The notes beneath the pieces were generated by a model. That model had not been told where the DNA came from. It did not search any database and worked only from the letters and a program-made list of their open reading frames with translations. Positions 15,292-24,223 of a stretch of DNA of 64,000 nucleotides are shown here, in pieces (position 1 is the stretch's first letter; every line of letters starts with the position of its first letter). The translations under genes were made by a program, and so were the position numbers. The DNA is from UBA1738 sp045538755. Lineage in GTDB: Bacteria; Bacillota; Clostridia; UBA1381. The stretch covers positions 124,001-188,000 of the forward strand of contig JAZQEC010000005.1 in assembly GCA_045538755.1 (NCBI GenBank), in the 5' to 3' direction.

Positions 15292-16887
15292 TTATCTCTT
15301 GATTTTCTTTGTTGTAGTCTTTTCAAATTCAGTAGCACGGAATTTGATTTTTCTTATCTGCTTATATTGAGCAACTGATGCGTTGAGCTGAGTTTTGATA
15401 TTTTCTGTAATCGCATCCTTGAGGCTCATATCTTCGGCATAAATTTCGGCTGTGATTAAATCATCTTCTGCATAAACCAAAACTTCGTTTACACCTTCGA
15501 TTAAACCTATTAAATATTCAAGCTCTTCAGGATAAACATTCTTGCCGTTGTCAAGAATAATCAAATTTTTCTTACGTCCTGTAATGTAAACAAAGCCGTC
15601 TTCGTCAACCTTGCCGATGTCACCGGTATTGAACCAGCCGTCTTCCAAGAACACCTGTGCGTTTGCTTCAGGATTATTGTAATATCCCATCATTACGATA
15701 TCGCCCTTAACGCAAATTTCGCCTTCACCGTCTTCATTGTTATTGACAGTTTTAACCTGAACAGTATTGATGTGCTGGCCTACACTGCCTTTTTTAATCC
15801 ATTTATCTCTGTTTATGGAAACAATCGGCGAACATTCGGTAATGCCGTAGCCGTTGATAACCTGAATTCCGATATCATCAAAGCCGTTTATAAGTTCATC
15901 TGACATTGGTGCGCCGCCGGTAATAATCATTTCGAGATTTCCGCCGAATGCGTCAAGAACTGACTTAAAGAGAGTGCGACGCATATCGATGCCGACTTTT
16001 CTCATACCGTTTGAAACCTTAATCATTTTCTTTAAAAGCTTATCCTTGCCGGTCTTTTTGGCATTTTTCCATATTCCCTTGTAGAAGCTTTCAACAAATA
16101 GCGGAACTACTGAAATATGTCCAGGTTTTGCTTCTTTTATGTCATTTAAGACATATTTAAGACCTGCGTTTATGTAAACTGTGGAGCCGTCGTGTATCAT
16201 ACAAAGTACGCACGCCATAAAGCCAAAGGTGTGGTTAAAAGGAAGAACAGCAACCGTTCTTTTTGGGAAAGTAAGGATTTCCATTGACCTTATCATATCA
16301 GATATGAGGTTTCTCTGGCAAAGCATAACTCCTTTAGGATTGCCTGTTGTTCCTGATGTATAGATGATAGCGCAAGGTGCTTCAACGTCAATTTCATTTT
16401 CTAAAATGCCGCTTTCTGTAAGTGCTGATTTGCCTTTTTCGACAGCGTCAGTAAAGTTGTCAAGGCAAAGTGAGTGCTTTAGCTCGCCTTCTTCAAATTC
16501 TTCTGTAAGTGCTGCCTTTTTAGCAGAATAAACAAGCATATCTGCCTCGCAGGAACGGTAAAGTGTTGCAGCCTCGGCAGCCTTCAATTCCTTATCAAGC
16601 GGAACGATAATGTTTGAACCGATAGTTGCTGCAAAGTATGTAACAATCCATTCATAGCTGTTTTCTGCGTATAGTGCAATCTTGCCGCCTTTTACACCAA
16701 TGGTATAAAAATAGCTTGCAAGAGCAAAAACGTCTTCCTTGAACTGCTCGTAATTTACACTTATCTTTTTGCCGCCGATAGTGTATTCAAAAGCGGCTTG
16801 TTTTCCAAATTTGCTGCTCGCACGTTCTACTACCTCGCGCAGGTTGCGAACGTGGTCAATCTTGTTGTAAGGATAATTTTTACTCAT
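15292..16887 (-). CDS. AMP-forming acyl-CoA synthetase
   Basis: A 531-residue ANL-superfamily enzyme. The P-loop is IIYTSGTTGNPKGVM near residue 180, A5 is NGYGITECSP near 345, the hinge motif is GWFNTGDIGKVDEDGF, and the C-terminal catalytic Lys region is KTTTKKIKR at the very end. It activates a carboxylic acid with ATP to the acyl-AMP and then the CoA thioester, most like long-chain fatty acyl-CoA synthetases. The chain length cannot be told from sequence. It sits 14 bases after prfA on the same strand. It is not part of the BMC operon, which runs the other way and is separated by two terminators. Confidence 0.85.
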   Translation of the reverse strand: MSKNYPYNKIDHVRNLREVVERASSKFGKQAAFEYTIGGKKISVNYEQFKEDVFALASYFYTIGVKGGKIALYAENSYEWIVTYFAATIGSNIIVPLDKELKAAEAATLYRSCEADMLVYSAKKAALTEEFEEGELKHSLCLDNFTDAVEKGKSALTESGILENEIDVEAPCAIIYTSGTTGNPKGVMLCQRNLISDMIRSMEILTFPKRTVAVLPFNHTFGFMACVLCMIHDGSTVYINAGLKYVLNDIKEAKPGHISVVPLFVESFYKGIWKNAKKTGKDKLLKKMIKVSNGMRKVGIDMRRTLFKSVLDAFGGNLEMIITGGAPMSDELINGFDDIGIQVINGYGITECSPIVSINRDKWIKKGSVGQHINTVQVKTVNNNEDGEGEICVKGDIVMMGYYNNPEANAQVFLEDGWFNTGDIGKVDEDGFVYITGRKKNLIILDNGKNVYPEELEYLIGLIEGVNEVLVYAEDDLITAEIYAEDMSLKDAITENIKTQLNASVAQYKQIRKIKFRATEFEKTTTKKIKR

Positions 16888-16901
16888 TTTTTTATTCCTC
16901 C

Positions 16902-17966
16902 TTATTCTTCACCCGACATTTTTGCCGCCTGGTCGGCGGTAATAAGGGCATCAATCAGCTCATCCAAAGAGCCGTTTAAAACTTGTTCCAGCTTATAAAG
17001 TGTAAGGTTGATTCTGTGGTCAGTCACACGACTTTGCGGGAAGTTGTAGGTACGGATTCGCTCACTTCGGTCGCCCGAACCAATTTGTGATTTTCTTTCG
17101 TCAGCGATTTGCGAGTGGCGCTGTGCTTCCATTTCCTCATAAATTCGTGAACGCAGGATTTTCATTGCCTTATCCTTGTTCTTAAACTGGGATTTTTCGT
17201 CTTGACAGGAAACAACAATTCCTGTCGGTATATGTGTAATACGTACTGCGGAGTCGGTAGTGTTTACGCACTGTCCGCCCGGACCGCCTGCACGGAACAC
17301 GTCAATTCTAAGGTCGTTTGGGTTGATGTCAACCTCGACTTCTTCAACCTCAGGAAGAACCGCAACAGTTGCGGCTGAAGTTTGAATTCTTCCTTGCGAT
17401 TCTGTTGTAGGTACTCTTTGGACCCTGTGAACACCGCTTTCAAACTTGAACTTTGAATATGCGCCCTGACCGGAAATAGAAAAGGTAATTTCCTTGTAAC
17501 CGCCGATGTCGGTTGGATTTGATGACAGGATTTCTATTTTCCATTGTTTGCTTTCTGCATACATTGTGTACATACGGAAAAGGTCTGCTGCAAAAAGTGC
17601 TGCCTCTTCGCCGCCTGTGCCGCCACGGATTTCTATGATAACGTTCTTGTCGTCATTTGGATCTTTCGGAAGCAATAGAATTTTAAGCTCTCCCGTTACA
17701 GATTCAAGGGTTTCTTCGGCGTCTGAAAGCTCCATTTTGGCAAGCTCTTCAAGCTCTTTGTCGCCTCCGGATAAAATATCCTTGCATTCTGCAATAGTTG
17801 CCTTTGCAGCTTTATACTCACGGTATTTTTCGATAATAGGCACAAGATCGGAATTTTCCTTGCAATATTTACGAAATTCGTCCTGATCGCTGACTATATC
17901 AGGGTCGGACAGCTTTTGATTTACAAGCTCAAATCGTTTTTCTAGTGCCTCAAGTTTGTCAAACAT
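16902..17966 (-). CDS. prfA: Peptide chain release factor 1
   Basis: A 354-residue RF1. ATG 17966 is chosen because GAGGAGA lies 5 bases upstream; a longer frame from 17996 adds ten residues but has no such site. The catalytic GGQ is in RAGGPGGQCVNTTDSAV near residue 230. The PxT-type codon-recognition region is around residues 180-190 (RVPTTESQGR). It releases peptides at UAA and UAG codons on the ribosome. The GPGGQC variant of the usual GAGGQH is common in Clostridia. Downstream methyltransferase prmC is not adjacent; an acyl-CoA synthetase follows instead. Confidence 0.97.
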   Translation of the reverse strand: MFDKLEALEKRFELVNQKLSDPDIVSDQDEFRKYCKENSDLVPIIEKYREYKAAKATIAECKDILSGGDKELEELAKMELSDAEETLESVTGELKILLLPKDPNDDKNVIIEIRGGTGGEEAALFAADLFRMYTMYAESKQWKIEILSSNPTDIGGYKEITFSISGQGAYSKFKFESGVHRVQRVPTTESQGRIQTSAATVAVLPEVEEVEVDINPNDLRIDVFRAGGPGGQCVNTTDSAVRITHIPTGIVVSCQDEKSQFKNKDKAMKILRSRIYEEMEAQRHSQIADERKSQIGSGDRSERIRTYNFPQSRVTDHRINLTLYKLEQVLNGSLDELIDALITADQAAKMSGEE

Positions 17967-18051
17967 AATATTCTCCTCATTTTGCAATAGATACATACAT
18001 TATACACTATTTTGCGGAAAATTACAATATGTAATATTATATAAAAATATA

Positions 18052-18080
18052 TGGACAAAACAAAAATGATGTGCTATAAT
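18052..18080 (+). promoter_or_regulatory. Promoter of the prfA-gyrA intergenic RNA
   Basis: TGGACA and TATAAT are separated by exactly 17 bases. The predicted start falls at the first bases of the structured element (18084-18088). Confidence 0.65.
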
Positions 18081-18242
18081 CAAGTTACCACATACCATAA
18101 TTTAGTAGTTTATCTTGTACCATTTTTTGTTTTGCTAAAAATGCGTACTTCCCTTAAAGTATGCATTTTTACTAAAGTAGGTATAAGGTATACGAATTGT
18201 GGTGTGTGGTAACATTTACGATGGGGAAACTGCGCATTTTTG

Positions 18243-18271
18243 AGGTGTACGGCTTGCCGTACACCTTTTTT
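18243..18271 (+). terminator. Internal terminator of the prfA-gyrA RNA
   Basis: A perfect 10-bp GC-rich stem (AGGTGTACGG and its complement) with a CTTG loop and a T run. It lies between segments B and C of the structured RNA. Confidence 0.75.
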
Positions 18272-18325
18272 GATACATAAGCTTCCCAAATGCAAGATTT
18301 GATGTTACCACACATTATGTGATTG

Positions 18326-18361
18326 CCCTCGTTTTTTCGTTAAAAAACAGGGTGATTTTTT
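18326..18361 (+). terminator. Distal terminator of the prfA-gyrA RNA
   Basis: CCCT and GTTTTTT pair with AAAAAAC and AGGG around a short loop, with one bulged C, followed by TGATTTTTT. Confidence 0.6.
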
Positions 18362-18395
18362 GCTACCAAATTCATTTTATATTTGACTAAAATGC

Positions 18396-18424
18396 TTGAT
18401 TTTTGTGTGATTTTATGATATAAT
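18396..18424 (+). promoter_or_regulatory. gyrA promoter
   Basis: TTGATT and TATAAT with a 17-base spacer lie 49 bases before the GTG start of gyrA. Confidence 0.7.
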
Positions 18425-18472
18425 TATAGTGTTAAAATACAGCTAATTTTTCCGATTAGGAGGAACTTTAAA

Positions 18473-20968
18473 GTGGCTAAAAAATTTGTTGAAAAAGAGC
18501 TTGATATGGAGGCTATTAATAACCAGAAGATAGTTGATGTTGAGCTTAATTCGGAAATGAAGAAATCATATATTGACTATGCGATGAGCGTTATCGTTTC
18601 CCGTGCTCTGCCAGATGTCCGTGACGGTCTAAAGCCGGTTCACAGACGTATCCTATACGATATGTATGAGTCAGGACTTTTGTATGAAGCGGATTTTCGA
18701 AAATCTGCTGCAACTGTCGGTGACGTACTCGGTAAATACCACCCGCACGGTGACGCATCTGTTTATGATGCTATGGTGCGTTTGGGACAGGATTTCTCTT
18801 TAAGGTATCCTCTTGTTCAGGGTAAGGGTAACTTTGGTTCGATAGACGGCGACCCGCCTGCTGCTTACCGTTATACTGAGGCTAAAATGTCAAAAATGGC
18901 GGCAGAAATGCTGTCAGACATTGAAAAGCAGACGGTTGATATGGTACCGAACTATGATGACAAGCTCTTAGAACCCGATGTTTTGCCGGCAAGGTTCCCG
19001 AACCTTTTAATTAACGGCTCATCAGGTATCGCTGTTGGTATGGCAACAAACATTCCGCCACATAACTTGTCTGAAGTAATTGACGGTATTATTGCAACTA
19101 TTGAAGACCCTATGATTACCATTGAAGAGCTGATGCAGAATTATATTAAGGGCCCAGACTTCCCGACAGGCGGAGTTATTATGGGCAAGAGCGGCATCAG
19201 GAAGGCATACACAACAGGTAGAGGAAGAATTATTGTCCGTGCAAAGGCTGAAATTGAGGAGCTTGCAAACGGAAAACAGCGAATTGTTGTTTCTGAACTT
19301 CCGTATCAGGTTAATAAGGCAAGACTTGAAAAATATATAAATGAGCTTGTTCGTGACGGCAAGATTGATGGTATCTCATCAACACGAGATGAATCGGATG
19401 CCAATATGCATCTTATTATCGACTTAAAACGTGACGCAAATGCGAATGTTGTCTTAAATAATCTCTATAAATTCACACAGATGCAGGAAACCTTTGGTAC
19501 AATTATGCTTGCATTGGTGGACAAAGAACCGAAAATTTTAAATCTTCGTGAAATGATTGACGCATATATCGGTCATCAGGAGGACGTAATAAGACGACGC
19601 ACTCAGTTTGACCTTACAAAGGCAGAGGAACGACTGCATCTTTTGGAGGGTTATAAGCTTGTTGTCGAAAATATCGATGAGGTTATAGCAACTATTAGAA
19701 AATCTGCCTCAATCAATGATGCAAAGCAGGCACTTTGCGAAAGGTTTGGCCTTTCTGAAGTTCAGGCAACTGCAATCGTACAGATGCAGCTCGGTCGCCT
19801 GTCTGGTATGGAACGTGAAAAGATTGAGACGGAATATGACCAGACTGTTGAAAAAATCGCAGGACTTCGTGATATTTTAGAGCATAGTGAAAAGGTTTCT
19901 GAAATTATCAAGGAAGACCTTCTCAAGATAAAAGCAAAATACGGTGATGAAAGACGTACTGAAATTTCTATGTCTGCAATAGACTTAGAAGACGAGGACT
20001 TAATCGAAGAAGAGGACGTTGTAATCACACTTACACATACAGGATATACAAAGCGCGTGCCTGTTGACACGTATAAGTCGCAGCATAGAGGCGGCAGAGG
20101 AATTTCAGGAATGGCAACACGTGAAGAAGATTTTGTTGAACATCTGTTTACAACATCAACACATAACCATATCCTGTTCTTTACAAACAAAGGTATTGTT
20201 TACCATTTAAAAGGTTACCAGATTCCAGAAGCAGGCAGACAAGCTAAAGGTACTGCGATTGTAAACCTTTTGCCGCTTGAAAAAGACGAAAAGATAACAG
20301 CAATGATACCTGTTTCTGACTTTGAAGAAAATCAGTACCTGACCTTCATAACAAAAGTAGGAACAGTTAAAAAGACTGACCTTATGGCTTATTCAAAAAT
20401 CCGTTCAAGCGGACTTCGTGCGATTGATATTGCCGAGGGTGACGAGCTTATAAGTGTGCAAATTACTGATTCTGAAAGCGAAATTATGATAGGAACATAT
20501 AAGGGTATGGCAATTCGCTTTAAAGGTGAGGATGTTCGTCCTATGGGAAGAACTGCGCACGGTGTGCGAGGTATCCGTCTTAAAAAGGATGACTATGTTG
20601 TTGCGGCAGTTGCGGTTCACGACGGAACAAAGCTTCTTACCATTACAGAAAACGGTTACGGCAAAAAGACTGATTTTGATGAATATAAGGTTCAATCCCG
20701 TGGCGGTATGGGTGTATTCAACTATAAACTAACCGAAAAAACTGGTAATGTCGCAGGAATGGCGGCTGTTTGCGATGACGATGATGTTATGATGATTACA
20801 TCAGACGGAATTATCATAAGAACGCATACTCAGGAAATAAGCACCTTTGGCAGACAAACACAGGGTGTTCGCGTGATGAAACTTGCAGACGATGTTAAGG
20901 CTGTAAGTATGGCAGTAACACCGCATATCGAAGAAGACGAAAGTGAGGAAACAGGTAATGAAGAATAA
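18473..20968 (+). CDS. gyrA: DNA gyrase subunit A
   Basis: An 831-residue type II topoisomerase A subunit, read from GTG with AGGAGGA 9 bases upstream. The breakage-reunion domain (residues 25-500) includes RALPDVRDGLKPVHRRI and the catalytic Tyr region AAYRYTEAKMSK near 135. The C-terminal beta-pinwheel starts with the GyrA box QHRGGRGI near residue 545, which separates GyrA from ParC. It cuts and passes DNA to add negative supercoils with GyrB, which is not encoded nearby. In the quinolone pocket the sequence is HPHGDASVYD: the residue equal to E. coli S83 is Ala (A95 here), a change linked to lower quinolone sensitivity. Confidence 0.97.
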   Translation: MAKKFVEKELDMEAINNQKIVDVELNSEMKKSYIDYAMSVIVSRALPDVRDGLKPVHRRILYDMYESGLLYEADFRKSAATVGDVLGKYHPHGDASVYDAMVRLGQDFSLRYPLVQGKGNFGSIDGDPPAAYRYTEAKMSKMAAEMLSDIEKQTVDMVPNYDDKLLEPDVLPARFPNLLINGSSGIAVGMATNIPPHNLSEVIDGIIATIEDPMITIEELMQNYIKGPDFPTGGVIMGKSGIRKAYTTGRGRIIVRAKAEIEELANGKQRIVVSELPYQVNKARLEKYINELVRDGKIDGISSTRDESDANMHLIIDLKRDANANVVLNNLYKFTQMQETFGTIMLALVDKEPKILNLREMIDAYIGHQEDVIRRRTQFDLTKAEERLHLLEGYKLVVENIDEVIATIRKSASINDAKQALCERFGLSEVQATAIVQMQLGRLSGMEREKIETEYDQTVEKIAGLRDILEHSEKVSEIIKEDLLKIKAKYGDERRTEISMSAIDLEDEDLIEEEDVVITLTHTGYTKRVPVDTYKSQHRGGRGISGMATREEDFVEHLFTTSTHNHILFFTNKGIVYHLKGYQIPEAGRQAKGTAIVNLLPLEKDEKITAMIPVSDFEENQYLTFITKVGTVKKTDLMAYSKIRSSGLRAIDIAEGDELISVQITDSESEIMIGTYKGMAIRFKGEDVRPMGRTAHGVRGIRLKKDDYVVAAVAVHDGTKLLTITENGYGKKTDFDEYKVQSRGGMGVFNYKLTEKTGNVAGMAAVCDDDDVMMITSDGIIIRTHTQEISTFGRQTQGVRVMKLADDVKAVSMAVTPHIEEDESEETGNEE

Positions 20969-21614
20969 AAAATCTATTATTAAATTAATTTTAAGCGGTG
21001 TTATTGCAGTGTCTATGCTTGCATTAACGGGATGTAATAAGGAAACAGCACCTGTTTTGGAAACAGTAAATATTCAAATTTTGCTTGAAGACGGAAGAAC
21101 AATGACAGCAGAGCTTTATCCTGATGTTGCACCAATTTCAGTTGAAAATTTTATAAATCTAATTGAGGAAGACTTCTTTGACGGACTTATTTTCCACAGA
21201 GTAATAGAAGGCTTTATGATTCAGGGCGGCGGATATGACGAAACATTTTATGACGGAAACCTCAATCAGAAGGAAGCTGATACAATCAAGGGCGAATTTT
21301 CAGCAAATGGTGTAAAAAATGACTTAAAGCATAAAAGAGGAGTACTGTCAATGGCAAGAACAACTGTGCCTGACTCAGCATCAAGTCAGTTCTTTATTAT
21401 GCATCAAGACTCACCGCATTTAGACGGTCAGTATGCAGCTTTTGGTAAAATAACAGAAGGTATGGAAGTTGTTGACGAGATTGCGGGAGTTCAAACAACA
21501 GTTGTCCATGGCAACATAAACTTTAAAGGACAAGAAGTTGCCCAGACTATGAGCGATGTGCCAAGTGAGCCCGTTGTTATAAAAACAATAGAAATAGTAA
21601 AAGAAGCTGAATAA
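20958..21614 (+). CDS. Lipoprotein cyclophilin-type peptidyl-prolyl isomerase
   Basis: A 218-residue protein. ATG 20958 is preferred over an in-frame GTG at 20943 because GAGG lies about 9 bases upstream and the result is a proper lipoprotein signal. The signal is basic MKNKK, a hydrophobic stretch, then lipobox LALTGC at residues 20-25. The cyclophilin domain follows, with FHRVIEGFMIQGGG, the MARTT segment, SSQFFIMH and the DGQYAAFGKI strand. It would help fold exported proteins on the outer membrane face. It overlaps the gyrA stop by 11 bases, so it is co-transcribed with gyrA. A closely similar cytoplasmic copy follows. Confidence 0.93.
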   Translation: MKNKKSIIKLILSGVIAVSMLALTGCNKETAPVLETVNIQILLEDGRTMTAELYPDVAPISVENFINLIEEDFFDGLIFHRVIEGFMIQGGGYDETFYDGNLNQKEADTIKGEFSANGVKNDLKHKRGVLSMARTTVPDSASSQFFIMHQDSPHLDGQYAAFGKITEGMEVVDEIAGVQTTVVHGNINFKGQEVAQTMSDVPSEPVVIKTIEIVKEAE

Positions 21615-21646
21615 ATAACATTTTTTAAAGAAAGGAACTGAGGGTT

Positions 21647-22123
21647 ATGACAAATATAGAAATTGAAATGTTAAACGGCGATATTATAAAGGCAGAGCTT
21701 TATCCTGATATTGCTCCGATTACGGTTGAAAACTTTGTAAGACTTATCAAAGGAAATTTCTTTGACGGACTTATTTTTCACAGAGTAATAAAAGGCTTTA
21801 TGATTCAGGGCGGCGGATATGATGCGACTGGGAATCATATAGATGCGGCAACAATCCGAGGTGAATTTGCAGCAAATGGCATTGCAAATGACCTAAAGCA
21901 TACAAGGGGTGTGCTGTCAATGGCGAGAACGATGATAAAGGATTCAGCATCAAGCCAGTTCTTTATTATGCATCAGGATGCTCCGCATTTAGATGGTCAG
22001 TATGCAGCTTTCGGCAAGGTTACCGAGGGCATTGAGGTTGTTGATAAGATTGCAGAATGTGAAACTGATTACAGTGATGCACCGATTGAAAAGCAGATTA
22101 TAAAGACAATAAGACTTGCATAA
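21647..22123 (+). CDS. Cytoplasmic cyclophilin-type peptidyl-prolyl isomerase
   Basis: A 158-residue single-domain cyclophilin with the same motifs as its neighbour: FHRVIKGFMIQGGG, LSMARTMIKDSASSQFFIMH, and DGQYAAFGKVTEG. It has no signal sequence, so it acts in the cytoplasm on proline peptide bonds. Most of its core is identical to the lipoprotein copy 32 bases upstream, pointing to tandem duplication followed by gain or loss of the signal peptide. It has an AAAGGAACTGAGG ribosome binding site. Confidence 0.94.
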   Translation: MTNIEIEMLNGDIIKAELYPDIAPITVENFVRLIKGNFFDGLIFHRVIKGFMIQGGGYDATGNHIDAATIRGEFAANGIANDLKHTRGVLSMARTMIKDSASSQFFIMHQDAPHLDGQYAAFGKVTEGIEVVDKIAECETDYSDAPIEKQIIKTIRLA

Positions 22124-22152
22124 AAATAATGGCTTTTAAAGCCATTATTTTT
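22122..22152. terminator. Bidirectional terminator between ppi and thioesterase genes
   Basis: AAAAATAATGGCTTT and its complement form a perfect hairpin with A/T runs on both sides, between convergent genes. Confidence 0.88.
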
Positions 22153-22164
22153 ATGCAAGGTTTG

Positions 22165-22572
22165 TCAAAATGATTTTATTCCAAGATGTGTACCGCTTAT
22201 TGATGCGAGCGCAACCTTTGTGCCGAGATTATCAGTTATCTCGATTTCATAGAAACAGGCGTGTTTGCCGTCTTTTATAAGCCTGCTTTCGCCAAAAAGT
22301 GTATCGCCTTTTGGTGATGAAAGGTGACTTATCTGACTTACTACCGAAACGGTAATGGATTGGTTAAAGTTAGTTGCAACCGCAAAAACAAAATCGGCAA
22401 GTGTGAACATAACTCCGCCCATTACGTGACCTACGGCATTTTTATGACGTCCGTCAAGCTTTAGGCTGCACTTTGCGTATTTCTCGCCGACAGCATCTAT
22501 AACAATACCTGTTGCTTCTGTCGCATATCGGTCATTTTTAAAAAATTCTCTTGCTTTTTCAAGGTCTGTCAT
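22165..22572 (-). CDS. Hotdog-fold acyl-CoA thioesterase (PaaI-like)
   Basis: A 135-residue hotdog protein. The signature region KNAVGHVMGGVMFTLADFVFAVA (about residues 43-65) contains the conserved His-Gly-Gly and Asp of PaaI-type thioesterases. Members hydrolyse aromatic or short acyl-CoA esters; the substrate is not shown here. It lies 18 bases downstream of the antiporter gene on the same strand and is probably co-transcribed. Confidence 0.85.
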   Translation of the reverse strand: MTDLEKAREFFKNDRYATEATGIVIDAVGEKYAKCSLKLDGRHKNAVGHVMGGVMFTLADFVFAVATNFNQSITVSVVSQISHLSSPKGDTLFGESRLIKDGKHACFYEIEITDNLGTKVALASISGTHLGIKSF

Positions 22573-22590
22573 TTTATTTTTCCTCCGTGT

Positions 22591-24186
22591 TTATTCACTC
22601 TTGTTTAAAACAATAATATCATTTTCAAGTATTTTTGTATTTCCGTCAGGTATTATGAGCTGTTCGCTGCGTTTAATCATTATAATAAGCTCGCCGCTTG
22701 TAGAGATTTCTTTGAGAAATTTGTCGCACCATACATCTGATTTGTCAATTTTATGTTCGAAAATGTGAACTCCGTCAATTACTTCGCTTGTTTTTCCGCA
22801 AAGGATTATCTTATCATCCGATTTAAGTTCTGTTGTTCCATTAGGAATTATTTTTTCTTCACCTCGCACAATAAGTGCAAGCATCAAGTTAAGAGGAAGT
22901 GCAAGGTCTTTTATTGTCTTTTCCGTCCAATGATGACCATCGGGAATTTTAAGTTGTATAAAGCTCACAGGCAGCTCGTATGAGTAGTCGTTAAAGGTTT
23001 TCATAACGTCGCCGCTGTTGTCGGTCATATCAAGCTTTTTTGCAGCAATCGGCAAAAGTGTTCCTTGTATCAAGATGGAAAATAGTACAATAACAAAAAC
23101 AGTGTGGAAAATGTCATTTCCAATCTGAGCAGGGCTTACGACTGTCATAATTGCGAAAACGATTGAGGCTGCACCCCTGAGGCCTGCCCAGGAAACTAAC
23201 AGCTGTTGCTTTATTGAGCATTTAAAAGGCGTGAGAATCATAAATACAGCCAAGGGTCTTGCGACAAATGTAAGAAAAAGTGCTATGCAAAATGCAGGCA
23301 GTACAATTTTGTGAAACTCTGACGGAAAGGACAAGAGCCCTAAAAGGAAGAACAGAAGCATCTGCATAAGTCCTGTAACTCCGTCAAAAAAATGTACTAA
23401 AGCTCGTTTGTTACGGATTTTGTTATTTCCGAGAATTATGCCTGTTATGTATGCTGAAAGATAGCCGTTTCCACCAATACTTGCTGGTATTGCATAAGAA
23501 ATAAGCGCTACGGCTACAACGAATATGGCATCAAAACCGTCGGAATCAAAGGTGAATTTTTTCATAAACAGAAGAGCAAGATAGGCAGTCAAAAATCCGA
23601 ATACAATTCCGTATGCAAGCTGCGTAAAAAGCATATAAAGCACACTGCCGCCCGAAATGCTTCCGCCTATAAGAGAAAGGATTAGCGCAGTTAGCATATA
23701 TGAAAATGGGTCATTACTTCCGCTTTCAAGCTCTAAAAGGGACGCAGTATTATATTTTAAGTTAAGTTTTTTTGAACGCAGTATTGAAAAGACAGAAGCG
23801 GCATCTGTCGAACTGATAACAGCGCCCATTAGAAGCCCTTCCAAAACCTCTAACTTGAGTACAAAAATGCAGAAAAGTCCGACAAATGCGGCTGTTAAGA
23901 CCGTTCCTAAAGAGGAAAGCAGGACTGAACGCACCGCAACGGGCTTTGCTTCATTAAGGCGAGTCCCGACACCGCCGTAGAACATAATAAAAACAAGTGC
24001 AACGGTGCATATTTGCTCTGCAAAACGGTAGTTGTCAAAATGAATTTTGAAAATTCCGTCCGAACCAAATACCATGCCTAAAACCATAAACCCAAGAAGC
24101 ATCGGAATGCCCAGTTTATCGGATATTTTGTTGAAAATGACGCAGGCTATAATAACTACTGCCACAATGAGCATATATACTGCCAT
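22591..24186 (-). CDS. CPA1-family cation/proton antiporter with a TrkA-C tail
   Basis: A 531-residue membrane protein. Residues 1-385 hold about 12 transmembrane segments of the CPA1 Na+/H+ or K+/H+ exchanger fold, including the ion-binding ISSTDAASVFS near 125-135 and ESGSNDP near 153-159. Residues 400-531 are a cytoplasmic domain with IKDLALPLNLMLALIVRGEEKIIPNGTTELKSDD, a TrkA-C pattern as in NhaP2/CvrA. It exchanges K+ or Na+ for protons across the membrane. TrkA-C domains can bind nucleotides such as c-di-AMP (family knowledge). It has a GGAGGTAC ribosome binding site. Confidence 0.9.
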   Translation of the reverse strand: MAVYMLIVAVVIIACVIFNKISDKLGIPMLLGFMVLGMVFGSDGIFKIHFDNYRFAEQICTVALVFIMFYGGVGTRLNEAKPVAVRSVLLSSLGTVLTAAFVGLFCIFVLKLEVLEGLLMGAVISSTDAASVFSILRSKKLNLKYNTASLLELESGSNDPFSYMLTALILSLIGGSISGGSVLYMLFTQLAYGIVFGFLTAYLALLFMKKFTFDSDGFDAIFVVAVALISYAIPASIGGNGYLSAYITGIILGNNKIRNKRALVHFFDGVTGLMQMLLFFLLGLLSFPSEFHKIVLPAFCIALFLTFVARPLAVFMILTPFKCSIKQQLLVSWAGLRGAASIVFAIMTVVSPAQIGNDIFHTVFVIVLFSILIQGTLLPIAAKKLDMTDNSGDVMKTFNDYSYELPVSFIQLKIPDGHHWTEKTIKDLALPLNLMLALIVRGEEKIIPNGTTELKSDDKIILCGKTSEVIDGVHIFEHKIDKSDVWCDKFLKEISTSGELIIMIKRSEQLIIPDGNTKILENDIIVLNKSE

Positions 24187-24223
24187 AAAACTGTACCTCC
24201 GATACTATATAATATGAGAAAAA

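Larger units (their letters stand above)
18084..18361 (+). ncRNA. Structured RNA with alternative pairings, family unrecognised
   Basis: Segment A (18084-18102) pairs over 19 bp with segment B (18195-18213), with two G-U pairs. Inside that are an 11-bp stem (18111-18121 with 18180-18190) and a 15-bp apical stem (18136-18150 with 18157-18171), also with G-U pairs. Segment B also pairs perfectly over 12 bp with segment C (18302-18313), so A-B and B-C exclude each other. Two terminator-like hairpins with T runs lie at 18243-18271 and 18326-18361. It has its own promoter and lies before the separate gyrA promoter. A long hairpin of this size can suggest a 6S-like RNA, but I do not see the family signature. 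I find no convincing small protein. Confidence 0.65.

Noticed and set aside
15292..16887. Acyl-CoA synthetase as part of the microcompartment pathway
   Set aside because: It is on the opposite strand, separated by two terminators, paired with prfA, and has no targeting helix.
17270..17300. Aberrant release factor GGQ region
   Set aside because: GPGGQC differs from the E. coli form but the GGQ itself is intact and the variant is usual in Clostridia.
18110..18295. Minus-strand 61-codon frame within the prfA-gyrA RNA
   Set aside because: It lies across the RNA stems, has no ribosome binding site, and its composition is not protein-like.
18084..18361. T-box riboswitch for gyrA
   Set aside because: No T-box sequence or specifier loop is seen, and gyrA has its own promoter downstream of the element.
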